Shown: one piece after another, positions 15,432 through 25,536 of the stretch | How the letters are laid out: every line of letters starts with the position of its first letter | How positions within the stretch are numbered: position 1 is the first letter of the stretch | Source: Streptomyces yatensis | GTDB lineage: Bacteria > Actinomycetota > Actinomycetes > Streptomycetales > Streptomycetaceae | DNA: 64,000 nt | Assembly (NCBI RefSeq): GCF_018069625.1 | Contig: NZ_CP072941.1 | Coordinates: 3,596,001-3,660,000 of the forward strand | Direction of reading: 5' to 3' | Made by a program: the position numbers and the translations under genes | Notes under the pieces: model-generated | Seen by the model: the letters and a program-made list of their open reading frames with translations, nothing else | Told to the model about the DNA's origin: nothing | Databases searched by the model: none

Positions 15432-16100
15432 ATGCTGCACGGCATCGACGTGAGTTCGTACCAGTCCACCTTCGACCCGGACGGGCTGGCCTTCGTCTTC
15501 ATCAAGGCCACCGAAGGACGGTCGTATATCAACCCGAAGCAGGCCTCGCAGGCGTCCCGGGCGCGGAAGGCGGGATGCGTCGTCGGCTTCTACCACTTCC
15601 TCTGGCCGGGCAACATCACCGCGCAGGCGCAGTACTTCGTCGAGAAGTGCGCGTCCCAGAAGCACGATCTGCTCGCCGTGGACTGGGAGACCACCGGTTC
15701 CGGCACCCGCGCCAGCAACGCCGAGAAGGACCGGTTCATCCGCGAGGTCAAGAAGCTGCGTCCCACGCACCGCGTGATGCTCTACTGCAACCGGAGCTTC
15801 TGGCTCAACTACGACACCACGTCCTACGCCGGGGACGGCCTGTGGATAGCGGACTATGTGTCGGCGGGCAAGCCGCGCATCAAGGCGAAGTGGCGGATCC
15901 ACCAGTACACCGACCGCCCCCTGGACAAGGACGTGGCGAACTTCTCCAGCAAGGCCGCGCTGCAGGCATGGGCCGATCCCAGCCGGGCGGCGCTCACCGC
16001 GGAGGAGACGGAGGACGCCGAGGACGTCCACCTCGCGGAGGGTGTGGACGACGCGGACGAGGCCGAAGCCGGCGAGGAGGCGCGGGAGGGCGGGGCCTGA
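15432..16100 (+). CDS. GH25 family muramidase (lysozyme-like)
   Basis: The 222-residue protein opens with MLHGIDVSSYQSTFDP, the first catalytic-pocket strand of GH25, and has FVFIKATEGRSY, VVGFYHFLWPG and LLAVDWETTG with the Asp/Glu pair. Toward the end it has WRIHQYTD and a degenerate metal-free finish. GH25 enzymes hydrolyse the beta-1,4 bond between N-acetylmuramic acid and N-acetylglucosamine. No signal peptide is visible, so export would need another route or holin-like help; a phage origin is possible. The last 30 residues are very acidic (EETEDAEDVHLAEG). The start is supported by GAGG about eight bases upstream. Confidence 0.85.
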   Translation: MLHGIDVSSYQSTFDPDGLAFVFIKATEGRSYINPKQASQASRARKAGCVVGFYHFLWPGNITAQAQYFVEKCASQKHDLLAVDWETTGSGTRASNAEKDRFIREVKKLRPTHRVMLYCNRSFWLNYDTTSYAGDGLWIADYVSAGKPRIKAKWRIHQYTDRPLDKDVANFSSKAALQAWADPSRAALTAEETEDAEDVHLAEGVDDADEAEAGEEAREGGA

Positions 16101-16146
16101 CCGGGCCCTCGGGATGTTGTCGGTGGGTGCGCCTACGCTGCCCGGT

Positions 16147-16455
16147 ATGAGTTACGCAGACCTGCGCGAACTCCGCAGCGCGCTCACCACCGCGTCGGAC
16201 ATCGCCTTCTCGCTGGACGCCGCGCCCTCCGGGCCGGAGACCGAGCTGCTCACCGACGCCCTGCGCCGGGCGCTGGCCGCCGCGGGCTCGCTGACCGCCG
16301 AGCGCGGCGCCACGGGCTGCCCGGAGCATCCGCGCGGGGCCGTCGATCCGCTGTACGGGGATCCGGAGGACCCGCTGCCGCCCGGTTACGGCCGCTGTCT
16401 GCTGTGCAACGACCGCAGACGGCGGGCGAGCGCACAGCGGCGCGGCTGGCGCTGA
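16147..16455 (+). CDS. Hypothetical protein with two C-terminal cysteines
   Basis: The 102-residue protein starts MSYADLRELRSALTTASDIA, has a helical N-terminal half and an Arg-rich C-terminus with CLLCNDRRRRASAQRRGWR, plus an earlier CPEHPRG. The Cys/His arrangement could bind a metal. It lies 46 bases after the muramidase gene on the same strand. No domain is recognised and the function is unknown. Confidence 0.6.
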   Translation: MSYADLRELRSALTTASDIAFSLDAAPSGPETELLTDALRRALAAAGSLTAERGATGCPEHPRGAVDPLYGDPEDPLPPGYGRCLLCNDRRRRASAQRRGWR

Positions 16456-16516
16456 CGCGCCGGCCGTGCCGCCATGCGGCCCGTTGCCGCCGTGCGGCTG
16501 CCGTGCGGCTCGCTTC

Positions 16517-16574
16517 CTTGCCGCCGTGCGCTCCGGTCGGGCGGTCTTGCCGCCGTGCGGTCCGGTCAGGCGGT
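16517..16574. repeat. Two tandem 29-bp repeats at the 3' end of the EF-hand gene
   Basis: The 29-base unit at 16517-16545 recurs at 16546-16574 with two substitutions. The second copy contains the stop codon and last residues of the EF-hand gene, so the first copy looks like a duplication of its 3' end. Confidence 0.7.
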
Positions 16575-16796
16575 CTTGCTGCCGTCCTTGTTCTGGGCCG
16601 CCCAGAACTCGTCGAAGGTGAGCAGCCCGTCACCGTTGCCGTCGTGGGCGTTGATGACGGCCTGGGCGACGGGCTCCGTGACATACGGGTCCCCAAGCTG
16701 CGCCATCACGCTCTTGTACTCGGCCGCGGTGATCTGGCCGTCACCGTTGAGGTCATACCGCTCGAACGCCTTGCGCGCCGCCTCGATATCCGCCAC
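16566..16796 (-). CDS. EF-hand calcium-binding protein
   Basis: The 76-residue protein has two canonical EF-hand loops: DLNGDGQITAAE near residue 15 and DGNGDGLLTFDE near residue 52. Each has Asp at positions 1, 3 and 5 and Glu at 12, apart from Asn at the third position. It corresponds in size and layout to small calmodulin-like proteins of Streptomyces (CabB/CabC type), which buffer or sense cytoplasmic calcium and affect aerial growth. The GTG start at 16796 is chosen for the AAGGGG sequence ahead of it. The longer open frame upstream is an artefact of GC bias. Confidence 0.9.
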   Translation of the reverse strand: MADIEAARKAFERYDLNGDGQITAAEYKSVMAQLGDPYVTEPVAQAVINAHDGNGDGLLTFDEFWAAQNKDGSKTA

Positions 16797-16927
16797 CTGT
16801 TCCGCCCCTTCCGTGCGTGTGCTTGACCCGCACAGATTAGCGGTCGGCGGCGGCCGGCCCATCGGCCGCGTCGCGATGTACACGACATAAGCGGCGCGCG
16901 CGGCGTTCGCCGCATGCGCCAGGTTCG

Positions 16928-17578
16928 CTACCTTCGCCGGGTTCCCGGCGCGTAGGCCTTGTTGACCAGGGACATATAGCGGTCCCAGTCCCACAGCGGG
17001 CCGGGGTCGGTGTGGTCGGTTCCGGGGACCTCCACATGGCCGATGATGTGGTCGCGGGTCTTGGGGATGCCGAAGCGGTCGCAGACGGCCGCGGTCAGGG
17101 CGGCGGACGAGGCGTACATCTCGTCCGTGAACCACTTGGGGTCGTCCACCCAGCCCTCGTGCTCGATGCCGATGCTGCGGTTGTTGTAGTCCTTGTTGCC
17201 GGCGTGCCAGGCGACGTCCTTCTCCCGGACGAACTGCCCGATGTAGCCGTCGGCCGACGCGACCATGTAGTGCGCGGAGACCTGCTTGGCCGGGTCCTGG
17301 AAGATCTTCATCGCGTCCGGGAAGGTCTCCTGCGTCACATGGATGACGACGAAGTCGATCGGATACGAGGTCGGGCGGCTGGAGACGCGGTAGTTGGAGG
17401 GGGAGGCCGGGATCCAGTGGGTGGGGGGATAAGCGGCCGCGCGGCGGCGACGTCTGTCGTCGGCGTTCGCGGCGGTGGCGGTAGCGGCGGTGGCGGTCAG
17501 TCCGGTGGCGGCGGTGGCGAGATAGGCGCCCGAGCGGAGCAGGGCGCGCCGGGTCGGGGTGCGGCCGTGCGCTTCCAT
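16928..17578 (-). CDS. Tat-exported N-acetylmuramoyl-L-alanine amidase (Amidase_2)
   Basis: From the ATG at 17578 (GGGAG about eight bases upstream) the protein is 216 residues. The first 45 residues form a twin-arginine signal: TPTRRALLRSGAYLATAATG, then Ala-rich to NADD. The amidase domain has IDFVVIHVTQE (zinc His), AHYMVASADGYIGQFV, VAWHAGNKDYNNRSIGIEHEG and IIGHVEVPGTDHTDPG, the expected ligands and catalytic residues of the T7-lysozyme-like fold. It cleaves the amide bond between muramic acid and the stem peptide outside the cell. The regulatory region upstream holds an inverted repeat at 17789-17812. Confidence 0.9.
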   Translation of the reverse strand: MEAHGRTPTRRALLRSGAYLATAATGLTATAATATAANADDRRRRRAAAYPPTHWIPASPSNYRVSSRPTSYPIDFVVIHVTQETFPDAMKIFQDPAKQVSAHYMVASADGYIGQFVREKDVAWHAGNKDYNNRSIGIEHEGWVDDPKWFTDEMYASSAALTAAVCDRFGIPKTRDHIIGHVEVPGTDHTDPGPLWDWDRYMSLVNKAYAPGTRRR

Positions 17579-17788
17579 GGGGGATCTCCCGAATGGCGTA
17601 GCCGGGACAAAGGGGGGGTGAAACGTGGGGGTGTGACGCGCGTAGCGCTGTTCCATGGTGAGTGCTCGGCAGGGCCATGCCAAGAACCGACGGGCAAAGA
17701 AAGATTTCGTGTCACGGTCTGGACCACTGGAGATTCATCAGGAAGAGGTCGACAACAAAGGAAGATTGCCCCTCTACCCGCCATTAGC

Positions 17789-17812
17789 AAGGTAAGTGTT
17801 ACAGCTCACCTT
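17789..17812. promoter_or_regulatory. Inverted repeat upstream of the amidase gene
   Basis: AAGGTAAG (17789-17796) and CTCACCTT (17805-17812) are inverted copies with one mismatch, centred on TGTTACAG. It lies about 210 bases ahead of the amidase start, in an AT-richer stretch, and could be an operator. No specific regulator is recognised. Confidence 0.4.
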
Positions 17813-17935
17813 TGATTGGCTTGGAAGTGATCTACCGTCTCTGCGATAGTCGGGGCCGCGACCCCATTGACCCGAGCGAGGTCGCTTCCCCCGAATGCCA
17901 TGACGAACACCCCTTTCGTGCCATGGCCGGGGACG

Positions 17936-17984
17936 AAAAGAGGTCCCCGTGTCGTCGGCGCACGACGACGCGGGGACCCTTTTC
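17936..17984 (-). terminator. Rho-independent terminator behind the RsbW-like gene
   Basis: A 16-bp stem (17942-17957 with 17963-17978, one G-U pair) closes a 5-base loop. It is flanked by AAAAG on the left and CTTTT on the right, so it can work in both directions. It lies about 85 bases beyond the stop of the minus-strand kinase gene. Confidence 0.8.
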
Positions 17985-18066
17985 ACACGCTGGGCGCGCC
18001 TTACGCGTTTCACACGCTGGGCGCCTTACACGCTCGGCGCCGACGCCCGCACCGGCGCTCATCCGG

Positions 18067-18570
18067 TCAGTTTTCGGCCACGCGCATCTCGAACCAGGTC
18101 GTCTTGCCGCACGGCAGCAGATCGACCCCCCACCGCTGGGAGAGCTGGTCGACCAGCGTCAGCCCGCGCCCGCTGGTGTCGAGCTCCCCCACCGGCAGCA
18201 GACACGGCAGCCCCCGGGAGGGGTCGCGGACCTCGACCCGGATCCAGCCGCGCCGCCGCAGCATCCGCAGCCCGAAGGTGCGGGCGCCGGTGTGCCGTAC
18301 GGCGTTCCCCACCAGTTCGGAGACGAGCAGCACGGTGTGCTCGGCGAGCTGAGGACCCAGCCCCCAGTCGCGCGCCACCACGAATTCGGCCAGCCGGCGG
18401 GCGGTCGCCGCGGACTCGGGACGGGAGGGCAGCCGCACCTCCTCGGCCGCGGGGTTACCAAAGAGGTCAAGCGCCCTGCGGGCCCGCTCGTCCTCGACGG
18501 ACGGCACCCCGCGCACCGCAGCCGTACCAGTGCGCTGCTGCGGCTGCTCCATTCCCTCCAAGCCCGCCAT
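18067..18570 (-). CDS. RsbW/SpoIIAB-like ATP-binding protein (HATPase_c_2)
   Basis: From the ATG at 18570 the protein is 167 residues. The Bergerat ATP-binding fold is shown by the N-box VSELVGNAVRHTG, the G1 box VGELDTSGRGLTLVDQLSQR and the closing GKTTWFEMRV. Members act as anti-sigma-factor serine kinases or orphan regulatory ATPases; Streptomyces genomes carry dozens. No sigma factor or anti-anti-sigma gene is adjacent, so the partner is unknown. Upstream Met codons at residues -4 and -3 are also possible starts. A strong terminator follows. Confidence 0.85.
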   Translation of the reverse strand: MAGLEGMEQPQQRTGTAAVRGVPSVEDERARRALDLFGNPAAEEVRLPSRPESAATARRLAEFVVARDWGLGPQLAEHTVLLVSELVGNAVRHTGARTFGLRMLRRRGWIRVEVRDPSRGLPCLLPVGELDTSGRGLTLVDQLSQRWGVDLLPCGKTTWFEMRVAEN

Positions 18571-18847
18571 GCCCCCCATCATGGCCGCCCAAAAGGTCAT
18601 CCGGGGCGGAACCGTGGGATCCCGAACACCGGAGCCCCAGGCTCCACAAACCCGATCCGACATATGCCAACGGCAGTTGGGGCATCACAACACCCCGGCT
18701 GACCAGCGATGTCACCGCGCGTACGCGTGATCACCCAGCGTACCGGAACGGGGCATGCAGAGGCCGACCGTTGGCGAAGAAAATTCGCTCGCACGGGGCA
18801 TACCCGGCTCCGTGACCCGGGCCGACACGATCGGAACCGGTCGGATG

Positions 18848-19615
18848 TCAGCGGAACGTGGCCTTACCCGGTCCGTCCTCGACAAAGCTGCGCATCCCGA
18901 TCTCCCGGTCCTCGGTGGCGAACAGCCCGGCGAACCAGGTCCGTTCGATGGCGAGACCGCTGTCGAGATCCGTCTCCAGCCCCCGGTCCACCGACTCCTT
19001 GGCCGCGCGCAGCGCGATCGCCGGGCCCCGGGCCAGCCGCGCCGCCCAGGCGTGGGCCTGCTCGTAGACCTCCTCGGCCGGTACGACCCGGTCCACCAGG
19101 CCGATGGTGAGCGCCTCGTCGGCCTTGACCTGACGGCCCGTGAAGATGAGGTCCTTGGCCTTGGCCGGGCCGACCAGCCGGGCCAGCCGCTGGGTGCCGC
19201 CCGCACCCGGGATCAGGCCGAGCAGGATCTCGGGCTGGCCCAGCTTGGCGTTCTCCGCGGCGATCCGGAAGTCGGCGCAGAGCGCCAGCTCGCAGCCGCC
19301 GCCGAGGGCGTAGCCGGTGACGGCGGCGACCACGGGCTTGGGGATCCGGGCCACGGCGGTGAAGGACTCCTGCAGATCACCGGAGCGGGCCACCATCGCG
19401 GCGTGGTCCATCTCCCGCATCTCCTTGATGTCCGCGCCGGCCGCGAACACCTTCTCGCCGCCCCAGATGACCACGGCGCGCACATCGTCGCGGCGGGTCA
19501 CCTCGGCGGCGAGTTCCCGCAGCCGGTCCTGGGTGGCGGTGTCGAGCGCGTTCATCGGGGGGCGGTCAAGGCGGAAGGTGGCAACGCCGTCGGCAACCTC
19601 GAGGTTCACAGTCAT
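18848..19615 (-). CDS. Enoyl-CoA hydratase/isomerase
   Basis: The 255-residue crotonase-fold protein has the oxyanion-hole segments [12 protein letters not shown] and [18 protein letters not shown], and the catalytic glutamates in [20 protein letters not shown]. It hydrates trans-2-enoyl-CoA to 3-hydroxyacyl-CoA in fatty acid beta-oxidation. The length and motifs match short-chain enoyl-CoA hydratases (EchA/PaaF type) closely. It appears to be a single transcription unit. A 16-base palindrome directly upstream of the start suggests repression by a TetR-type fatty-acid regulator. Confidence 0.92.
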   Translation of the reverse strand: MTVNLEVADGVATFRLDRPPMNALDTATQDRLRELAAEVTRRDDVRAVVIWGGEKVFAAGADIKEMREMDHAAMVARSGDLQESFTAVARIPKPVVAAVTGYALGGGCELALCADFRIAAENAKLGQPEILLGLIPGAGGTQRLARLVGPAKAKDLIFTGRQVKADEALTIGLVDRVVPAEEVYEQAHAWAARLARGPAIALRAAKESVDRGLETDLDSGLAIERTWFAGLFATEDREIGMRSFVEDGPGKATFR

Positions 19616-19623
19616 GAGCGCAG

Positions 19624-19639
19624 GTTAGCGCCCGCTAAC
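19624..19639. promoter_or_regulatory. Palindromic operator candidate ahead of enoyl-CoA hydratase
   Basis: GTTAGCG-CC-CGCTAAC is a perfect palindrome with 7-bp arms, nine bases ahead of the ATG at 19615. It looks like the 16-bp sites bound by TetR-family regulators of fatty acid catabolism. The regulator is not in this window. Confidence 0.55.
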
Positions 19640-19750
19640 ACGGGAGCGGTGGGCCGGGGCGGCAGCCCGGGGCGATGGCATGACGCGGGGACGCAGGGAC
19701 GCTTGGGGGCCGGAGGCAGGGCACCAGGGCGCCCCGGCTCCGGCGCGGGG

Positions 19751-20980
19751 TCACGCCTTCCACTTCTCCCAGGACATGTTCCAGCCGTTGAGCCCGTTGT
19801 CCGGCTGGACGGTCTCGTCATGCGAGTTCTTCACGATGACCACATCGCCGATGATCGACATGCGGAAGAACCAGGAGGCCGGGGTGGAGGAGTCCCCGCC
19901 GCCGCGCTGGTCGAACAGGCCCACACAGCCGTGGCTGACATTGGACGAGCCGAACGTGGCCCGGCCTGCCCAGTAGTTGCCGTGGATGAAGGTGCCGGAG
20001 GTCGACAGGCGCATCGCATGCGGCACGTCCTTGATGTCGTACTCCCCGTCGAAGCCGACCGTGGCGCCGTCCATCCGTGTCACCGGATGCTTCTCGCTGA
20101 TCACCATCTTGCCGTTGTAGGTCTCATGGCCGGGCGCGCCCGAGGTGATGGGGACGGTCTTGATGGTCTTGCCGTCCCGCTTGACCGTCATCTTCTTGGA
20201 CTTGGCGTCGACGACCGAGATCTGGCTGCGGCCGATGGTGAACGTCACCGACTTCCGCTGCTCGCCGTACACCCCCGGCCTGCCCTCGATCCCGTCCAGA
20301 TCCAGGCTGAGCGTCACCTTGGTGCCGGGCTTCCAGTACTTCTCCGGGCGGAAGTCCAGCCGGTCGTTGCCGAACCAGTGGCTCGCGAGCGGCACCGAGG
20401 GCGAGGCGCTGACCTTTATCCCCCTCTCCACGGCCTCCGGGTGGGTGATACCGCGGTTGAAGTGGAGCGAGACGGGCATGCCGACGCCGACCGTCGAGCC
20501 GTCCTCCGGGGTGTAGATGCCCACGAAGGTCTTCTTGGGGCGCAGGGTGGTGAAGGTCGCGTGCCGGGTCGTGGTCAGGCCATGGGTGTCCTTGGCGACC
20601 GCGTCCACCGTGTAGGTGGTGTCCGAGCGGAGATGGGCGGCGGGCAGCCAGCTCTTTCCGTCCTCGCCGACCTTCCCCTCGACCGCGGTGCCCTTGGCGT
20701 CCTTGACCTTGACCGAGGACAGGGTGCCCTTCGCGGAGGTGACCTTCAGCGCACCGCTGGTGTCCACGCCCTTCGCGCCGTCCCCGGGCGCGATCGTCAC
20801 CACGGCCCGCGAGGTCTTGGGCCGGCCGTCGCCCTTGCCGTCCTTGCCCTTCTCACCGTCGCCGGAGCCACCGCCTCCGCCGCACGCGGCCACCGCCATG
20901 AGCAACGCCCCGAGCAGCAGCGCGAGAAGCCCCTTGCGGCCGCCGCGCGCCGCCCCCGGTATCCACCGCACCGTCACCAC
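19751..20980 (-). CDS. L,D-transpeptidase lipoprotein (Ldt family)
   Basis: The 409-residue protein starts at the GTG at 20980, with GGAGGG six bases upstream. It has a lipoprotein signal with lipobox AVAAC and a Gly/Lys-rich tether, then two Ig-like domains (residues 60-270). The YkuD catalytic domain contains FIHGNYW and SSNVSHGCVGLFD with catalytic Cys352. It forms 3-3 cross-links between diaminopimelate residues in peptidoglycan, as Ldt enzymes of mycobacteria do. The C-terminal extension (NGLNGWNMSWEKWK) is typical of LdtMt2-like proteins. It is divergent from glgX and has no functional link to it. Confidence 0.93.
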   Translation of the reverse strand: MVTVRWIPGAARGGRKGLLALLLGALLMAVAACGGGGGSGDGEKGKDGKGDGRPKTSRAVVTIAPGDGAKGVDTSGALKVTSAKGTLSSVKVKDAKGTAVEGKVGEDGKSWLPAAHLRSDTTYTVDAVAKDTHGLTTTRHATFTTLRPKKTFVGIYTPEDGSTVGVGMPVSLHFNRGITHPEAVERGIKVSASPSVPLASHWFGNDRLDFRPEKYWKPGTKVTLSLDLDGIEGRPGVYGEQRKSVTFTIGRSQISVVDAKSKKMTVKRDGKTIKTVPITSGAPGHETYNGKMVISEKHPVTRMDGATVGFDGEYDIKDVPHAMRLSTSGTFIHGNYWAGRATFGSSNVSHGCVGLFDQRGGGDSSTPASWFFRMSIIGDVVIVKNSHDETVQPDNGLNGWNMSWEKWKA

Positions 20981-21323
20981 AGCTCTCCCTCCCCCGGAGC
21001 CGCGCCCCCGCGGCAAGCCCGATCACGCGCAGGGCGCGCCTGGCGATAGGTAATCACACGTCACCGACAGTGGACTTCCCTTCGTTGGTCACGGTTCAGT
21101 CGCAGGGCGGGGGCCGGTCACGGGACGATCGGCCCATGCCGGGCAGCGGCGGAGTGCGGGGAAACGTGCGAGTCGGCGCGATTGCGGGCAGAACAGGTGG
21201 GAGAGCGTGGGCCAGGGTCCGTGCGGTACGGGACGCCGCGGGGCCCGCCGGCCCGCCATGAGGTGCTGCCCGCCTTCCCTCCGTCGGGGCGGGGGCGGTT
21301 GGCCACGAGCCGCGGAGGCCGAT
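20981..21323. other. Divergent promoter region between the L,D-transpeptidase gene and glgX
   Basis: These 343 bases separate two divergent starts and must hold both promoters. A less GC-rich stretch at about 21045-21090 (TAATCACACGTCACC) is the best candidate area. No palindrome or repeat stands out. Confidence 0.4.
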
Positions 21324-23651
<2,328 letters not shown>

Positions 23652-23685
23652 GCGCTGTCGGTGGCGGACCGTAGTCTCGCCACTG

Positions 23686-25536
23686 ATGGCTGTGACGAGT
23701 GAACCCCGCGCCCTAGAGGGCGGTGCCGCCCCGCGGCACCGCTCCGCCACGCGTTCGCTCCTGCGGTTGTGGCCGTATGTGCGCCCGGTGCGGGTGCGGC
23801 TGTTCGGCGCGGCCGGGGTGGCGGTCGTCGCCTCCTGTCTGGGCCTGGTCATCCCGCTGGTCCTCAAGTGGATGGTGGACGGGCCGGTGGCCCACCGGGA
23901 CCCGGGCGGGGTCTGGCTGGGCGGTGCGCTGCTGCTGGCCCTGGGCACGGCCGAGGCCGGGCTCTTCGGGCTGCGGCGCTGGCTGGTGGGGCGGCCCCTG
24001 GCCTCCGTCGAGGCCGCGATGCGCGCCGATCTCTACCGCCATCTGCAGCGGCTGCCGGTCTCCTTCCATGACCGCTGGGCCTCCGGCCAGCTGCTGTCGC
24101 GGGCCACGACCGATCTGATGCTGCTGCGGATGTTCCTGGCCTTCCCGCTCACCTTCCTGGTGGTCAACGGGGTCACCATCCTTGCCGGATTCGCCATTCT
24201 GCTGTCGCAGGAGTGGACGCTGGGCCTGATCCTGCTGTTCCCGGCGGTGCCGCTGATGATCCTCTGCTCGCTCTTCGAGAAGCGGTACGCGACGGTGGCC
24301 CGCACCGTGCAGGACCAGACCGGCGATCTGACGACGGTCGTCGAGGAGGGCGTGCTGGGCGTCCGCATCGTCAAGGGCTTCGGCCGCCACCGCAGCCAGG
24401 CCCGTGCCTTCCGCACCCTGTCCGAGCAGGTCCGCTCCACCGAGCTGCACAAGGCACGGCTGCTGGCCACGATCTGGGCGCTGATCATGACCCTGCCGGA
24501 GCTGGCGATCGGCGCGGCGCTGGTGCTCGGCACGGTGCGGGTGGCCGACGGGGATCTGTCGGCGGGCACGCTGGTCGCCTTCCTCTCCACCGCCCTGACG
24601 CTGCGCTGGCCCGTGGAGTCCCTGGGCTTCCTCCTCGCGATGAGCCAGGACGCGGCGACGGCCACCGACCGTTATTTCGACGTCATGGACGCGGAACCGG
24701 CCGCCGCGGCCGACCGGCGGCCCGCGGGGTCGCCGCGGCGCGGCCAGGACGGCCAGAGCGCGGTGGACAGCCAGGACCGCGAGGGCGGGCTCCGGTTCCA
24801 GGGGGTGGAGTTCGCCTACGCGGACGCGCCACCGGAAGAGCCGCCCGTGCTGCGCGGGGTCGATCTCCACATCCGGCCCGGCGAGACCATGGCGCTGGTC
24901 GGGGCGACCGGCTCCGGGAAGACCACCCTTACCGCTCTCGTCCCCCGGCTCCAGGAGATCACGCGCGGGCGGATCACCCTCGACGGCCGGGACATCACCG
25001 CCCTGACCCGGGAGGAGCTGCGCTCCCTGGTGGCCGTCGCGTTCGAGGAGCCCACGCTGTTCTCCGCCACCGCCGGTGAGAACGTCCTCATGGGCGCGAG
25101 CGACGCGGGCCGGGAGGAGCTGCTGCGGGCCCTGAAGGTGGCGCAGGCCGACTTCGTGCACGCCCTGCCGGAGGGCACCGACACCGAGGTCGGCGAGCAG
25201 GGGCTCAGCCTGTCCGGCGGTCAGCGGCAGCGGCTCGCGCTGGCGCGGGCCGTCGTGGGCAGCCCGCGGTTCCTGGTGCTCGACGATCCGCTGTCCGCCC
25301 TCGACGTGCACACCGAGGCGCTGGTGGAGGCGGCGCTGCGGCAGGTGCTGGCGGCCACGACCGCGCTGGTCGTCGCGCACCGGCCGTCCACCGTGCTGCT
25401 CGCCGACCGGGTCGCGCTGCTGTCGGGGGGCCGGATCACCGCCGTCGGCACCCATCAGCGGCTGCTGCGGGAGAGCGCGGAGTACCGGGCGCTGATGTCG
25501 GGTCAGGAACGCGAGGAGGGGGAGAGCAGACCATGA
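23686..25536 (+). CDS. ABC exporter subunit A (degenerate NBD)
   Basis: A 616-residue half-transporter with a six-helix exporter membrane domain (residues 30-330) and an ATPase domain. Walker A is GATGSGKTT near 406, the signature LSLSGGQRQR is canonical, and Walker B ends LVLDDPLSALD. Asp replaces the usual catalytic Glu after Walker B, which marks the degenerate site of a heterodimeric exporter. The stop overlaps the start of the second subunit gene (ATGA). Heterodimers of this kind export lipids, drugs or peptides; the substrate cannot be told. A variable linker between the two domains is rich in Arg, Gly and Asp. Confidence 0.9.
   Translation: MAVTSEPRALEGGAAPRHRSATRSLLRLWPYVRPVRVRLFGAAGVAVVASCLGLVIPLVLKWMVDGPVAHRDPGGVWLGGALLLALGTAEAGLFGLRRWLVGRPLASVEAAMRADLYRHLQRLPVSFHDRWASGQLLSRATTDLMLLRMFLAFPLTFLVVNGVTILAGFAILLSQEWTLGLILLFPAVPLMILCSLFEKRYATVARTVQDQTGDLTTVVEEGVLGVRIVKGFGRHRSQARAFRTLSEQVRSTELHKARLLATIWALIMTLPELAIGAALVLGTVRVADGDLSAGTLVAFLSTALTLRWPVESLGFLLAMSQDAATATDRYFDVMDAEPAAAADRRPAGSPRRGQDGQSAVDSQDREGGLRFQGVEFAYADAPPEEPPVLRGVDLHIRPGETMALVGATGSGKTTLTALVPRLQEITRGRITLDGRDITALTREELRSLVAVAFEEPTLFSATAGENVLMGASDAGREELLRALKVAQADFVHALPEGTDTEVGEQGLSLSGGQRQRLALARAVVGSPRFLVLDDPLSALDVHTEALVEAALRQVLAATTALVVAHRPSTVLLADRVALLSGGRITAVGTHQRLLRESAEYRALMSGQEREEGESRP

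Larger units (their letters stand above)
17579..18066. other. Intergenic region between amidase and RsbW-like gene
   Basis: No gene is recognised. It holds, from left to right, the leader of the amidase gene, an inverted repeat at 17789-17812 and a strong hairpin at 17942-17978. To the right of the hairpin, CACACGCTGGGCGC occurs twice (near 17985 and 18011), then a shorter related copy. Confidence 0.6.

Noticed and set aside
16566..17678. Single fused protein of EF-hand and upstream sequence
   Set aside because: The frame upstream of 16796 is the shadow of the amidase gene; a good ribosome site precedes the GTG at 16796.
17579..17830. c-di-AMP (ydaO-type) riboswitch ahead of the amidase
   Set aside because: Cell-wall hydrolase genes of Streptomyces often have one, but I could not find its conserved core in this leader.
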